From: Achromobacter spanius
Lineage (GTDB): Bacteria; Pseudomonadota; Gammaproteobacteria; Burkholderiales; Burkholderiaceae_B
Length of the DNA stretch: 64,000 nucleotides
NCBI RefSeq assembly: GCF_003994415.1
Contig: NZ_CP034689.1
Location: forward strand, 5,146,001-5,210,000
Direction: 5' to 3'
Positions 40,751 through 48,282 of the stretch are shown piece after piece; the first letter of the stretch is position 1; every line of letters begins with the position of its first letter. The notes below the pieces were generated by a model. It ran no database searches. It was not told where the DNA came from and was given only the letters and a program-made list of their open reading frames with translations. The position numbers and the translations under genes were made by a program.

Positions 40751-41944
40751 TTACGCCGCGCGTGCTTCCAGCACTGCCACGGCCGGCAGGGTCTTGCCTT
40801 CCAGGAATTCCAGGAATGCGCCGCCGCCCGTCGAGATGTAGCCGACTTGTTCGCCGATGCCGTACTTGGCGATGGCGGCCAACGTGTCGCCGCCGCCGGC
40901 GATCGAAAAGCCGTCGGACTCCGCAATCGCGCGCGCCACCACTTCGGTGCCGTTGGCGAACTGGTCGAATTCGAACACGCCCACCGGGCCGTTCCAGACG
41001 ATGGTGCCGGCTTTCTTCAGGATCTCGGCCAACTGCGCCGCGGTTTGCGGACCGATGTCCAGGATCATGTCGTCGTCGGCCACATCGGTGGCGGCCTTGA
41101 CCGTCGCTTCGGCGTCCGCGCCGAACGCCTTGGCGCACACCACGTCCACCGGAATCGGCACGGCCGCGCCGCGCTGCTTCATCATGTCGATCACGGCGCG
41201 CGCCTGCTCAACCTGATCAGGTTCCGCCAGCGACTTGCCGATGGGCAGCCCGGCGGCCAGCAAGAAGGTGTTGGCGATACCGCCGCCCACCACCAACTGG
41301 TCAACCTTGTCGGCCAGCGATTGCAGGATGGACAGCTTGGTCGACACCTTCGAGCCGCCCACAATCGCCACCAGCGGGCGCTTGGGTTCGTGCAGCGCAC
41401 GGCCCAGGGCGTCGAGTTCGGCTGCCAGCAAGGGGCCGGCGCAGGCCACGGGCGCAAAGCGCGCGATGCCATGCGTGGTGGCTTCGGCGCGGTGGGCGGT
41501 GCCGAAGGCGTCATTGACATACACGTCGCACAGCGCGGCCATCTTCTTGGCCAGCGCTTCGTCGTCTTTCTTTTCGCCGACGTTCACGCGGCAGTTTTCC
41601 AGCAGCACGACCTGGCCGTGGTCCACTTGCACGCCATCGACCCAGTCACGCACCAATTGCACGGGCATGCCCAGCAATTCGGACAGGCGCTGGCCGACCT
41701 TGGCCAACGAATCGGCCTCGGTCAGCACGCCTTCTTTCGGGCGGCCCAGGTGGGACGTAACCATCACGGCGGCGCCGGCGTCCAGCGCCAGGCGAATGCC
41801 CGGCACGGACGCGCGGATGCGCGTGTCTTCGGAAATGCGGCCGGCGTCGTCGAACGGCACGTTCAAGTCGGCGCGGATAAACACACGCTTGCCGGACAGG
41901 GCGCCGGACTTGGCCAGCGCGGACAGGGTATTGACCTTGGACAT
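40751..41944 (-). CDS. pgk: Phosphoglycerate kinase
   Basis: A 397-residue enzyme interconverting 1,3-bisphosphoglycerate and 3-phosphoglycerate with ADP/ATP. Family motifs are R-A-D-L-N-V-P-F-D, T-S-H-L-G-R-P-K-E, N-D-A-F-G-T-A-H-R-A, G-G-S-K-V-S-T-K and G-P-V-G-V-F-E, with a C-terminal G-G-G-D-T-L-A-A. The ATG at 41944 has GGAAAG upstream. It follows gap in the same direction with a large hairpin between them. Its 3' end abuts the nested repeat. Confidence 0.96.
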   Translation of the reverse strand: MSKVNTLSALAKSGALSGKRVFIRADLNVPFDDAGRISEDTRIRASVPGIRLALDAGAAVMVTSHLGRPKEGVLTEADSLAKVGQRLSELLGMPVQLVRDWVDGVQVDHGQVVLLENCRVNVGEKKDDEALAKKMAALCDVYVNDAFGTAHRAEATTHGIARFAPVACAGPLLAAELDALGRALHEPKRPLVAIVGGSKVSTKLSILQSLADKVDQLVVGGGIANTFLLAAGLPIGKSLAEPDQVEQARAVIDMMKQRGAAVPIPVDVVCAKAFGADAEATVKAATDVADDDMILDIGPQTAAQLAEILKKAGTIVWNGPVGVFEFDQFANGTEVVARAIAESDGFSIAGGGDTLAAIAKYGIGEQVGYISTGGGAFLEFLEGKTLPAVAVLEARAA

Positions 41945-41971
41945 ATTTGCTTTCCTACGATAGGCGAACAA

Positions 41972-42019
41972 AGGGGACGAACCCATTTTCCGCATTGGCG
42001 GAAAACAAATCCGTCCCCT
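41972..42019 (-). other. Two-tier hairpin between gap and pgk
   Basis: AGGGGACG (41972-41979) pairs with CGTCCCCT (42012-42019), and within it TTTTCCGC (41986-41993) pairs with GCGGAAAA (41998-42005) around an ATTG loop. The structure lies between the gap stop and the pgk start on the transcript. With no T-run it is more likely an mRNA processing or stability element that sets gap above pgk. Confidence 0.7.
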
Positions 42020-42037
42020 ATGGACTGACCGTGTTGC

Positions 42038-43048
42038 TTACTTGGCCGACATCAGCGCGACGGTGGTGTCGAGCATGCGGTTCGAGAAGCCCCACTCGTT
42101 GTCGTACCAGGACGAGACCTTGACCAGACGGCCCGAGACCTTGGTCAGCGACGCGTCAACGGTGCTGGAGGCCGGGTTGTGGTTGTAGTCCACCGACACC
42201 AGGGGCTCGGTGTTGTAGTCCAGGATGCCCTTCAACTCGCCTTCCGACGCGGCCTTCAGGATGCTGTTCACTTCTTCGGCGGTCGTGTCGCGGCTGGCCA
42301 CGAACGACAGGTCAACCAGCGACACGTTGATGGTCGGAACGCGGATGGCGTAGCCGTCCAGCTTGCCGTTCAGTTCCGGCAGCACCAGGCCCACGGCGGC
42401 GGCGGCGCCGGTCTTCGTGGGGATCATGCTCATGGTGGCCGAACGCGCGCGGCGCAGGTCTTCGTGATAGACGTCGGTCAGGACCTGGTCGTTGGTGTAG
42501 GCGTGAACGGTCGTCATCAGGCCGTTTTCCAGGCCCAGCTTGTCGTTCAGCGGCTTGACCAGCGGGGCCAGGCAGTTGGTGGTGCAGGACGCGTTCGAGA
42601 TGACAGTGTCGGTCGACTTCAGCACGCCGTGGTTCACGCCGAACACGATGGTGGCGTCCACATCCTTGCCGCCCGGGGCCGAGATGATGACTTTCTTGGC
42701 GCCGCCCTTGATGTGCGCGCCGGCCTTTTCCTTGGTCGTGAAGAAGCCCGTGCATTCCAGGACCACGTCAACCTTGAGCTCGCCCCAGGGCAGTTCAGCC
42801 GGGTTGCGGTTGGCCAGCACGCGGATCTTGTCGCCGTTGACGACCATGAAGTCGCCGTCGACTTCGACGGTGCCCGGGAACTTGCCGTGGGCGGTGTCGT
42901 AGCGCGTCAAGTGCGCGTTCGTCTTGGGATCACCCAGGTCGTTGATGGCGACGATTTCGATATCGTGCTTCTTGCCACCTTCGTAGTGGGCACGCAGGAT
43001 GTTGCGGCCGATGCGACCGTAACCATTGATGGCGACGCGAATAGTCAT
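42038..43048 (-). CDS. gap: Glyceraldehyde-3-phosphate dehydrogenase, type I
   Basis: A 336-residue homotetrameric enzyme. The NAD-binding start I-R-V-A-I-N-G-Y-G-R-I-G-R-N and the catalytic S-N-A-S-C-T-T-N-C-L-A-P are present, with the His in the following V-H-A-Y-T-N-D-Q region. The second residue set A-R-S-A-T-M-S-M-I-P-T-K-T-G-A-A is standard. It interconverts glyceraldehyde-3-phosphate and 1,3-bisphosphoglycerate. It sits 15 bases after tkt and before pgk, a common betaproteobacterial order serving glycolysis and gluconeogenesis. Confidence 0.97.
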   Translation of the reverse strand: MTIRVAINGYGRIGRNILRAHYEGGKKHDIEIVAINDLGDPKTNAHLTRYDTAHGKFPGTVEVDGDFMVVNGDKIRVLANRNPAELPWGELKVDVVLECTGFFTTKEKAGAHIKGGAKKVIISAPGGKDVDATIVFGVNHGVLKSTDTVISNASCTTNCLAPLVKPLNDKLGLENGLMTTVHAYTNDQVLTDVYHEDLRRARSATMSMIPTKTGAAAAVGLVLPELNGKLDGYAIRVPTINVSLVDLSFVASRDTTAEEVNSILKAASEGELKGILDYNTEPLVSVDYNHNPASSTVDASLTKVSGRLVKVSSWYDNEWGFSNRMLDTTVALMSAK

Positions 43049-43063
43049 ACTAAGCTCCCTTTT

Positions 43064-45100
43064 TTACAAAACCTGTTTGACGGTCTCGGCCACCTTGTCG
43101 GCGGTCAGCCCGAAGAACTTGAACAATGCGCCGGCCGGGGCGGACTCACCGTAGCGGTCGATGCCGACCACGGCGCCTTCCAGGCCCACGTACTTGTGCC
43201 AGAAGGCGGTCACGCCGGCTTCGACAGCCACGCGCGGCAGGCCCTTGGGCAGCACGGATTGTTTCCAGGCGGCGTCCTGCTTGTCGAATACGTCGGTGCT
43301 GGGCATGGAGACCACGCGCACGGCGATGCCTTCCTTAGCCAGTTGGGCTTGCGCGTCCAGCGCAATGGCCACTTCCGAGCCGGTGGCGATGATGACGGCG
43401 CGGGCGCCTTCGGCATCACGCAGCACGTAGCCGCCGCGCGCGATGGCGTCCACGGTGGCGGCATCGCGCGGCACGAACGGCAGGTTCTGGCGCGACAGCA
43501 ACAGGGCCGTCGGGCCGCCGTCATGCACGTCCATGCCGATGCTGGTCGGGCGGGTCACGGCGGCATTCCAGGCCACGGCGGTTTCGGCCGTATCGCAAGG
43601 ACGCCACAGGGACAGGTTGGGAATCAAACGCAGGCTGGCCGCGTGTTCGATGGATTGGTGGGTCGGGCCGTCTTCGCCCAGGCCGATCGAATCGTGGGTG
43701 AACACATGCACCACGCGCTGCTTCATCAGCGCGGCCATGCGGATGGCGTTGCGCGAGTAGTCAGAGAACGTCAGGAAGGTGCCGCCGAAAGGCAGGTAAC
43801 CGCCGTGCAAGGCCACGCCGTTCATGATGGCGGCCATGCCGAATTCGCGCACGCCGTAGTTGATGTGGCGGCCGAACTGAATGCCCTTTTCGCCCGCGCG
43901 AACGGCGGCAACGCCCTTCCAGTCGGTGAAGTTGGAACCGGTCAGGTCGGCCGAGCCGCCCAGCATTTCGGGCAGCAGCGGCGCCAGCGCGGCGATCGCG
44001 AATTGCGAAGCCTTGCGGGTGGCGACCGTTTCGGCCTTTTCCAGGGTCGAGGCCAGGAAGGCCTTGAACTGGTCGGCGTAGCCCTCGGGCATTTCGCCCT
44101 TCATGCGGCGCGTGAATTCAGCGGCTTCGGCGGGGAACGCGGCGGCGTAGGCGTCAAACGCGGTCTGCCATTCGGCTTGGGCCGCGGCGCCCTGCTTGCG
44201 GCCATCCCAGCCGTCGTAGACGTCTTGCGGAATCTGGAACGGTTCCGACGACCAGCCCAGCGCGGCGCGCGTGGCGGCGATTTCGTCCTTGCCCAGCGGC
44301 GCGCCGTGCACGTTGTGGGTGCCGGCCATATTGGGCGAACCCTTGCCGATGACGGTGCGGCAGATCACCAGCGTGGGCTTTTCCGACTGCGAACGCGCGG
44401 CCTTGATGGCGGCGTCCACGGCGGCGACGTCGTGGCCGTCTACGCCACGGATCACGTTCCAGCCGTAGCCTTCGAAACGCTTGGCGGTGTCGTCGGCGAA
44501 CCAGTGTTCAACGTGGCCGTCGATGGAGATGCCGTTGTCGTCATACAGCACGACCAGCTTGGACAGCTTCAACGTGCCGGCCAGCGAGCACACTTCGTGC
44601 GAGATGCCTTCCATCAGGCAGCCGTCGCCGGTGAAGGCGTAGGTGTGGTGGTCAACGATGGTGTGGCCGGGCTTGTTGAATTCAGCCGCCAGCAGCGCTT
44701 CGGCCAGCGCCATGCCCACGGCGTTGCCCAGGCCCTGGCCCAACGGGCCGGTGGTGGTTTCCACGCCCGGGGTGATGCCCACTTCGGGGTGGCCCGGCGT
44801 CTTGGAATGCAACTGGCGGAAATTCTTGAGCTCGTCGATCGACAGGTCGTAACCGGTCAGGTGCAAGAGCGCGTAGATCAGCATCGAGCCGTGGCCGTTG
44901 GACAGCACGAAGCGGTCGCGGTTGGCCCAGGCGGGATCGTTGGGGTTGTGGCGCAGGTTGCCCGTCCACAAGGCCTGGGCGATTTCCGCCATGCCCATGG
45001 GAGCACCCGGATGCCCGGAGTTCGCTTGTTGCACAGCATCCATCGCGAGGGCGCGGATGGCATCCGCCAAGGCAAGTTTAGGGGCGGTCGGATTGCTCAT
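43064..45100 (-). CDS. tkt: Transketolase
   Basis: A 678-residue thiamine-diphosphate enzyme of the pentose phosphate pathway. TPP-binding G-D-G-C-L-M-E-G-I-S-H-E, the first-domain H-S-K-T-P-G-H-P-E, G-P-L-G-Q-G and D-S-I-G-L-G-E-D-G-P-T-H-Q in the second domain are all intact, and the C-terminal domain ends with F-G-L-T-A-D-K-V-A. It is the first gene of the tkt-gap-pgk block, transcribed leftward. The 231 bases between its start and the next plus-strand gene (45332) probably hold its promoter, but I assign no specific elements. Confidence 0.96.
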   Translation of the reverse strand: MSNPTAPKLALADAIRALAMDAVQQANSGHPGAPMGMAEIAQALWTGNLRHNPNDPAWANRDRFVLSNGHGSMLIYALLHLTGYDLSIDELKNFRQLHSKTPGHPEVGITPGVETTTGPLGQGLGNAVGMALAEALLAAEFNKPGHTIVDHHTYAFTGDGCLMEGISHEVCSLAGTLKLSKLVVLYDDNGISIDGHVEHWFADDTAKRFEGYGWNVIRGVDGHDVAAVDAAIKAARSQSEKPTLVICRTVIGKGSPNMAGTHNVHGAPLGKDEIAATRAALGWSSEPFQIPQDVYDGWDGRKQGAAAQAEWQTAFDAYAAAFPAEAAEFTRRMKGEMPEGYADQFKAFLASTLEKAETVATRKASQFAIAALAPLLPEMLGGSADLTGSNFTDWKGVAAVRAGEKGIQFGRHINYGVREFGMAAIMNGVALHGGYLPFGGTFLTFSDYSRNAIRMAALMKQRVVHVFTHDSIGLGEDGPTHQSIEHAASLRLIPNLSLWRPCDTAETAVAWNAAVTRPTSIGMDVHDGGPTALLLSRQNLPFVPRDAATVDAIARGGYVLRDAEGARAVIIATGSEVAIALDAQAQLAKEGIAVRVVSMPSTDVFDKQDAAWKQSVLPKGLPRVAVEAGVTAFWHKYVGLEGAVVGIDRYGESAPAGALFKFFGLTADKVAETVKQVL

Positions 45101-45331
45101 TCGGAAGGCTCTTTGAAGCTGGCGCGCCTAAGGGGAATATAGGGGCCAGTTGAGTGGGTTGCGAAGCAGACGATTTTAGCATCAGGGGATTTCCCTCACG
45201 CCATCGCTCTTAAGCCCGATGTAATGAAGCGTATCGCCCCAGGGGAAATATCAGCGTAGCTCCCACAATTGCGGGAAAGTGGTCCGACATTCAGCATGGT
45301 GCCCTGTACCTCTCTGATGGAGTCCCCTACC

Positions 45332-45727
45332 ATGGGCCTCATGCTGAACCTGACCATCCCCGTTGAAGGCATCATGGCCTTGCGCACCGCTCTGGGCGAA
45401 GAGCGTGCCTTTGCTTTGGCGCGCGCGCTAGAGCACGCCCAGATCAAGGGCGAAGCCGAACTGGTAGCGAGTATTTACGCAAAATCCGAGGCGTCGCTGA
45501 AGGAGACGCAACGCGCGCTTCAGGAACAAATCGCCCAACTGCCCAACCGCGAAGAGCTTAAACGTTTCGCCACGCACGAAGACCTGGCTGACCTGCGCGC
45601 CCAGTTCATGCGGCTGGACAAGAAAATGACGGTGGGGTTTCTGACGCTGCTGGGCCTGAACCTGGCGTCCAGCGCCCCGACCTTCCTGGAATGGGGGGTC
45701 AAGGTGGTAGGCTACGCGCTCAAATAA
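45332..45727 (+). CDS. Coiled-coil membrane-anchored hypothetical protein
   Basis: A 131-residue protein. After a short N-terminus, residues about 25-95 are a charged helix likely to form a coiled coil (A-Q-I-K-G-E-A-E-L-V-A-S-I-Y-A-K, then E-T-Q-R-A-L-Q-E-Q-I-A-Q-L, then H-E-D-L-A-D-L-R-A-Q-F). A C-terminal hydrophobic stretch (F-L-T-L-L-G-L-N-L-A-S-S) could be a membrane anchor. The layout recalls DUF1640/CCDC90-like proteins, but the resemblance is loose. The ATG at 45332 has GGAG upstream; longer starts at 45269 and 45296 are possible. It precedes rsmE by 33 bases. Confidence 0.65.
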   Translation: MGLMLNLTIPVEGIMALRTALGEERAFALARALEHAQIKGEAELVASIYAKSEASLKETQRALQEQIAQLPNREELKRFATHEDLADLRAQFMRLDKKMTVGFLTLLGLNLASSAPTFLEWGVKVVGYALK

Positions 45728-45760
45728 CCTGATCGCCCCCGCCCCCGCGCCCGAACGCCC

Positions 45761-46492
45761 ATGTCCGCCCCCCGATTTTTCTGCGACATCCCCCTTGTTG
45801 CCGGCTCCCGTGTCGCCTTGCCGGACGCCCTGGCGCACCATGCGTTGCGCGTGCTGCGGCTGAAAGCCGGCGAAACTGTCGTGCTGTTCAATGGACAGGG
45901 TGGTGAGTACGACGCCGTGCTTGAGGTGGATGGCAAGGCAGGCTTTGCCACGCTGGGCGACTTCAACCCCCGTGAAGCCGAGCTTGCCGGGCGCATCACG
46001 CTGGTACAGGGCTTGCCGTCGGGCGACAAGATGGATTGGGTGGTGGAAAAGGCGGTGGAGCTGGGCGCGGCCCATGTCAGCCCGATTGCCGCGCAACGCA
46101 GCGTGTTGCAGTTGTCCGGGCCTCGGCTGGACAAACGGGTCGCTCATTGGCAGCGCATTGCACAATCCGCCAGTGAGCAGTGCGGCCGTAACCGCCTGAT
46201 GACGGTGGATGCGCCGCTGACCTTGGCCGACTGGCTGGCCGAGCCCGCCGACGGGTTGCGCCTCTTGTGTCATCCGGAAGCCACTGACGATCTGGCCGGC
46301 AAGCTGCGAGCCACGCCCGACTTACCGGCGCTGACCTTGCTGGTGGGCCCCGAAGGCGGATGGTCGGACAAGGAACTGGATCTGGCCCGCCAGGCGGGCG
46401 TGCAGACCGTGCGATTTGGCCCGCGCGTGCTGCGCACCGAGACGGCCGGGCTGGCGCTGCTGGCGGCCGTCAGCGCATTGATGGGCTGGTAG
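45761..46492 (+). CDS. rsmE: 16S rRNA (uracil-1498-N3)-methyltransferase RsmE
   Basis: A 243-residue SPOUT-class methyltransferase modifying U1498 in the decoding centre of 16S rRNA. The N-terminal PUA-like domain includes H-H-A-L-R-V-L-R-L-K-A-G. The SPOUT knot has K-M-D-W-V-V-E-K-A-V-E-L-G, S-E-Q-C-G-R-N, L-L-V-G-P-E-G-G-W-S and the SAM-binding R-F-G-P-R-V-L-R-T-E-T-A-G-L-A. All are family standard. Confidence 0.94.
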   Translation: MSAPRFFCDIPLVAGSRVALPDALAHHALRVLRLKAGETVVLFNGQGGEYDAVLEVDGKAGFATLGDFNPREAELAGRITLVQGLPSGDKMDWVVEKAVELGAAHVSPIAAQRSVLQLSGPRLDKRVAHWQRIAQSASEQCGRNRLMTVDAPLTLADWLAEPADGLRLLCHPEATDDLAGKLRATPDLPALTLLVGPEGGWSDKELDLARQAGVQTVRFGPRVLRTETAGLALLAAVSALMGW

Positions 46493-46519
46493 CCGTACAA
46501 GTCCTGGAGCCGGGCACCA

Positions 46520-46543
46520 GCACACGCACAAGCACACGCACAA
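46520..46543. repeat. Tandem 12-bp repeat after rsmE
   Basis: GCACACGCACAA occurs twice in tandem in the gap between the convergent rsmE and barstar genes. It is short and has no obvious function. Confidence 0.7.
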
Positions 46544-46588
46544 GCCGCGGCATTGCCGCCCCCGCCAAGCGGTCAGAAAGACAAACAG

Positions 46589-47056
46589 CTAATCGTTCTC
46601 GCCGTAAGGGGCCGCCGCGATGCCGGGTTCCGGGTCGGGGTGGCGGCCCGCGTGTTCTATGACAAACGCAAAGATGCGGCCATTTTCACGCGCAAAATCG
46701 GCAGCGTCCGAACACACGGTTTCAATTTTGGCGGCGTCTTCTTCCAGCACCGGATCACCCGAGTGCAGCCGGTACAACCACAACACGACGCCCGTCTTGT
46801 GATCCAGGACCGTGTCGCACAGGCAGTCGTACAGGGCATCCAGGTTGCCGCCGAAGTATTCGGGAAAGTCCACCGCCTTGACGATGGCGCGCAGCACCGC
46901 GGAACGGCTGCGGGCGGGGTCGCAGTTGGCAACGAACAAGGCCAGGCCCAGCTCGTGGGAGGCATCCACGACGGCCTTCTTGTCCAGCCCCTCATGAGGC
47001 AGCGCTCCCCCGCGCAGAAGCTGCTTCTGCAACGTAGATTGGCCATTGCGCGTCAT
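46589..47056 (-). CDS. Barstar-family protein without adjacent ribonuclease
   Basis: A 155-residue protein with the barstar (RNase inhibitor) fold: the core D-F-P-E-Y-F-G-G-N-L-D-A-L-Y-D-C-L holds the Asp/Glu face used to block barnase, and the end F-A-F-V-I-E-H is family-typical. The first 35 residues are extra. No barnase-type or other toxin gene is within several kb, so it is an orphan immunity-like or intracellular RNase-regulating protein. It overlaps the patatin gene with ATGA and so is translated with it. Confidence 0.85.
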   Translation of the reverse strand: MTRNGQSTLQKQLLRGGALPHEGLDKKAVVDASHELGLALFVANCDPARSRSAVLRAIVKAVDFPEYFGGNLDALYDCLCDTVLDHKTGVVLWLYRLHSGDPVLEEDAAKIETVCSDAADFARENGRIFAFVIEHAGRHPDPEPGIAAAPYGEND

Positions 47057-48282
47057 GCCTGAGCCTCCTTGAAAAAGGCGATCACTTCTTCGTTACGCTG
47101 CATCGTATCGGCATAACCCAGTTCAATCAATCGCTTGGTGTAGCTGGATTCGAACAGCAGATACGACATCAGCGCACCGCCCCCAGGACGGCCTGGATCG
47201 GACGATACACCGAGTACGCGAAAAAGGGCACGCGCTTGTGCAGGCATGTCTTGCAGGTGCTCTAGCGCCATCGTGTCCAGCGACTGGCTGGGGGTGATGG
47301 TCAGCACCTGGATGCGGCGCACATTGACCTGGACGCCGTCCGGCGTGGCATGCTCCATCAGGGCATTGATGCGCTCAAGCCGTTCCACATCCACCGACAG
47401 ACCATCCAGGAAGATGCTGGACAGCGCATGCCCGCCCACTTGCGCCAGGGATGGATACGGTGGGGAATCCTCGCGGTTCTCCGGGTGGGTATCGTCGCGA
47501 AAGCCGGTGCCGATCACCATGACGCGGTGCGCGCCCAGATGTATGGCCGGGCTGATCGGCGCCAACTGGCGCATGGACCCGTCGCCGCACCATTCGCCTT
47601 TGCCATGCACCTGCACCTGCCGGGCGGGGAACACAAAGGGAATCGATGACGACGCCATCAGGTGGTCGATGCCGATAGGGGTGGGGATGGCCAGCCGCAG
47701 ATAGCGGTGCCAGGGCTCGATGGGCGCGTGCGCCTGGTAGAAGGTCAGGTGTTCGCCGCTGGTGTAGCCCGACGCCGTGATGGCCAGCGCCGACAGCGCG
47801 CCGCCTTCCAGGTTGGCGCGCAGATGGTCGAAGTTCAGCACCCGGCCCAGCAGCGCCTCCATGGGGCTGTTGTCCAAGAGCGACTGCGGCCGTTTGCGCG
47901 TCAACCCCGAATACATCCATCCCAGCGACAGCAGCCCCAGCCAGCGCACCCCCGTGCGTATCAGCCCGGGCGCGTCGGCGCGGTAGATCATGTCGGTATT
48001 CAGCGACGACCACAGCCGACGGATGCGGCGCACCCCCAGGTGCGGGCGGTCCGCGCGGCAGGCCAGCGCGGCGGCGTTGATCGCGCCCGCCGACGTGCCG
48101 CAGATGATGTCAAACGGGTTACGGAAGCGGGATTGCCAGTCGGGGTCCAGCAGCTCCATGATGGCGCTGAGCACGCCGACCTGATAGGCGGCGCGCGCGC
48201 CGCCCCCCGTCAGGACCAGGCCGATCGGCGCGCGGGGGCACGCCGGACCGGCGGGACTGACTTCAACGTGGAGTGTTGACAT
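47053..48282 (-). CDS. Patatin-like phospholipase
   Basis: A 409-residue acyl hydrolase of the patatin/RssA type. The oxyanion G-G-G-A-R-A-A-Y-Q-V-G-V, nucleophile elbow C-G-T-S-A-G-A-I and catalytic Asp motif C-G-D-G-S-M-R-Q-L-A-P-I are present, so a Ser-Asp dyad enzyme is expected, acting on lipids. There is no signal peptide. The C-terminal part (about residues 300-409) contains L-L-F-E-S-S-Y-T-K-R-L-I-E-L-G-Y-A-D, seen in many proteobacterial homologues. It overlaps maeB by 20 bases and barstar by 4. Confidence 0.9.
   Translation of the reverse strand: MSTLHVEVSPAGPACPRAPIGLVLTGGGARAAYQVGVLSAIMELLDPDWQSRFRNPFDIICGTSAGAINAAALACRADRPHLGVRRIRRLWSSLNTDMIYRADAPGLIRTGVRWLGLLSLGWMYSGLTRKRPQSLLDNSPMEALLGRVLNFDHLRANLEGGALSALAITASGYTSGEHLTFYQAHAPIEPWHRYLRLAIPTPIGIDHLMASSSIPFVFPARQVQVHGKGEWCGDGSMRQLAPISPAIHLGAHRVMVIGTGFRDDTHPENREDSPPYPSLAQVGGHALSSIFLDGLSVDVERLERINALMEHATPDGVQVNVRRIQVLTITPSQSLDTMALEHLQDMPAQARALFRVLGVSSDPGRPGGGALMSYLLFESSYTKRLIELGYADTMQRNEEVIAFFKEAQA

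Noticed and set aside
42179..45142. A 987-codon open frame on the plus strand across gap and tkt
   Set aside because: It is antisense to two intact enzymes, His/Gly/Arg-rich in composition, and arises from high-GC codon bias.
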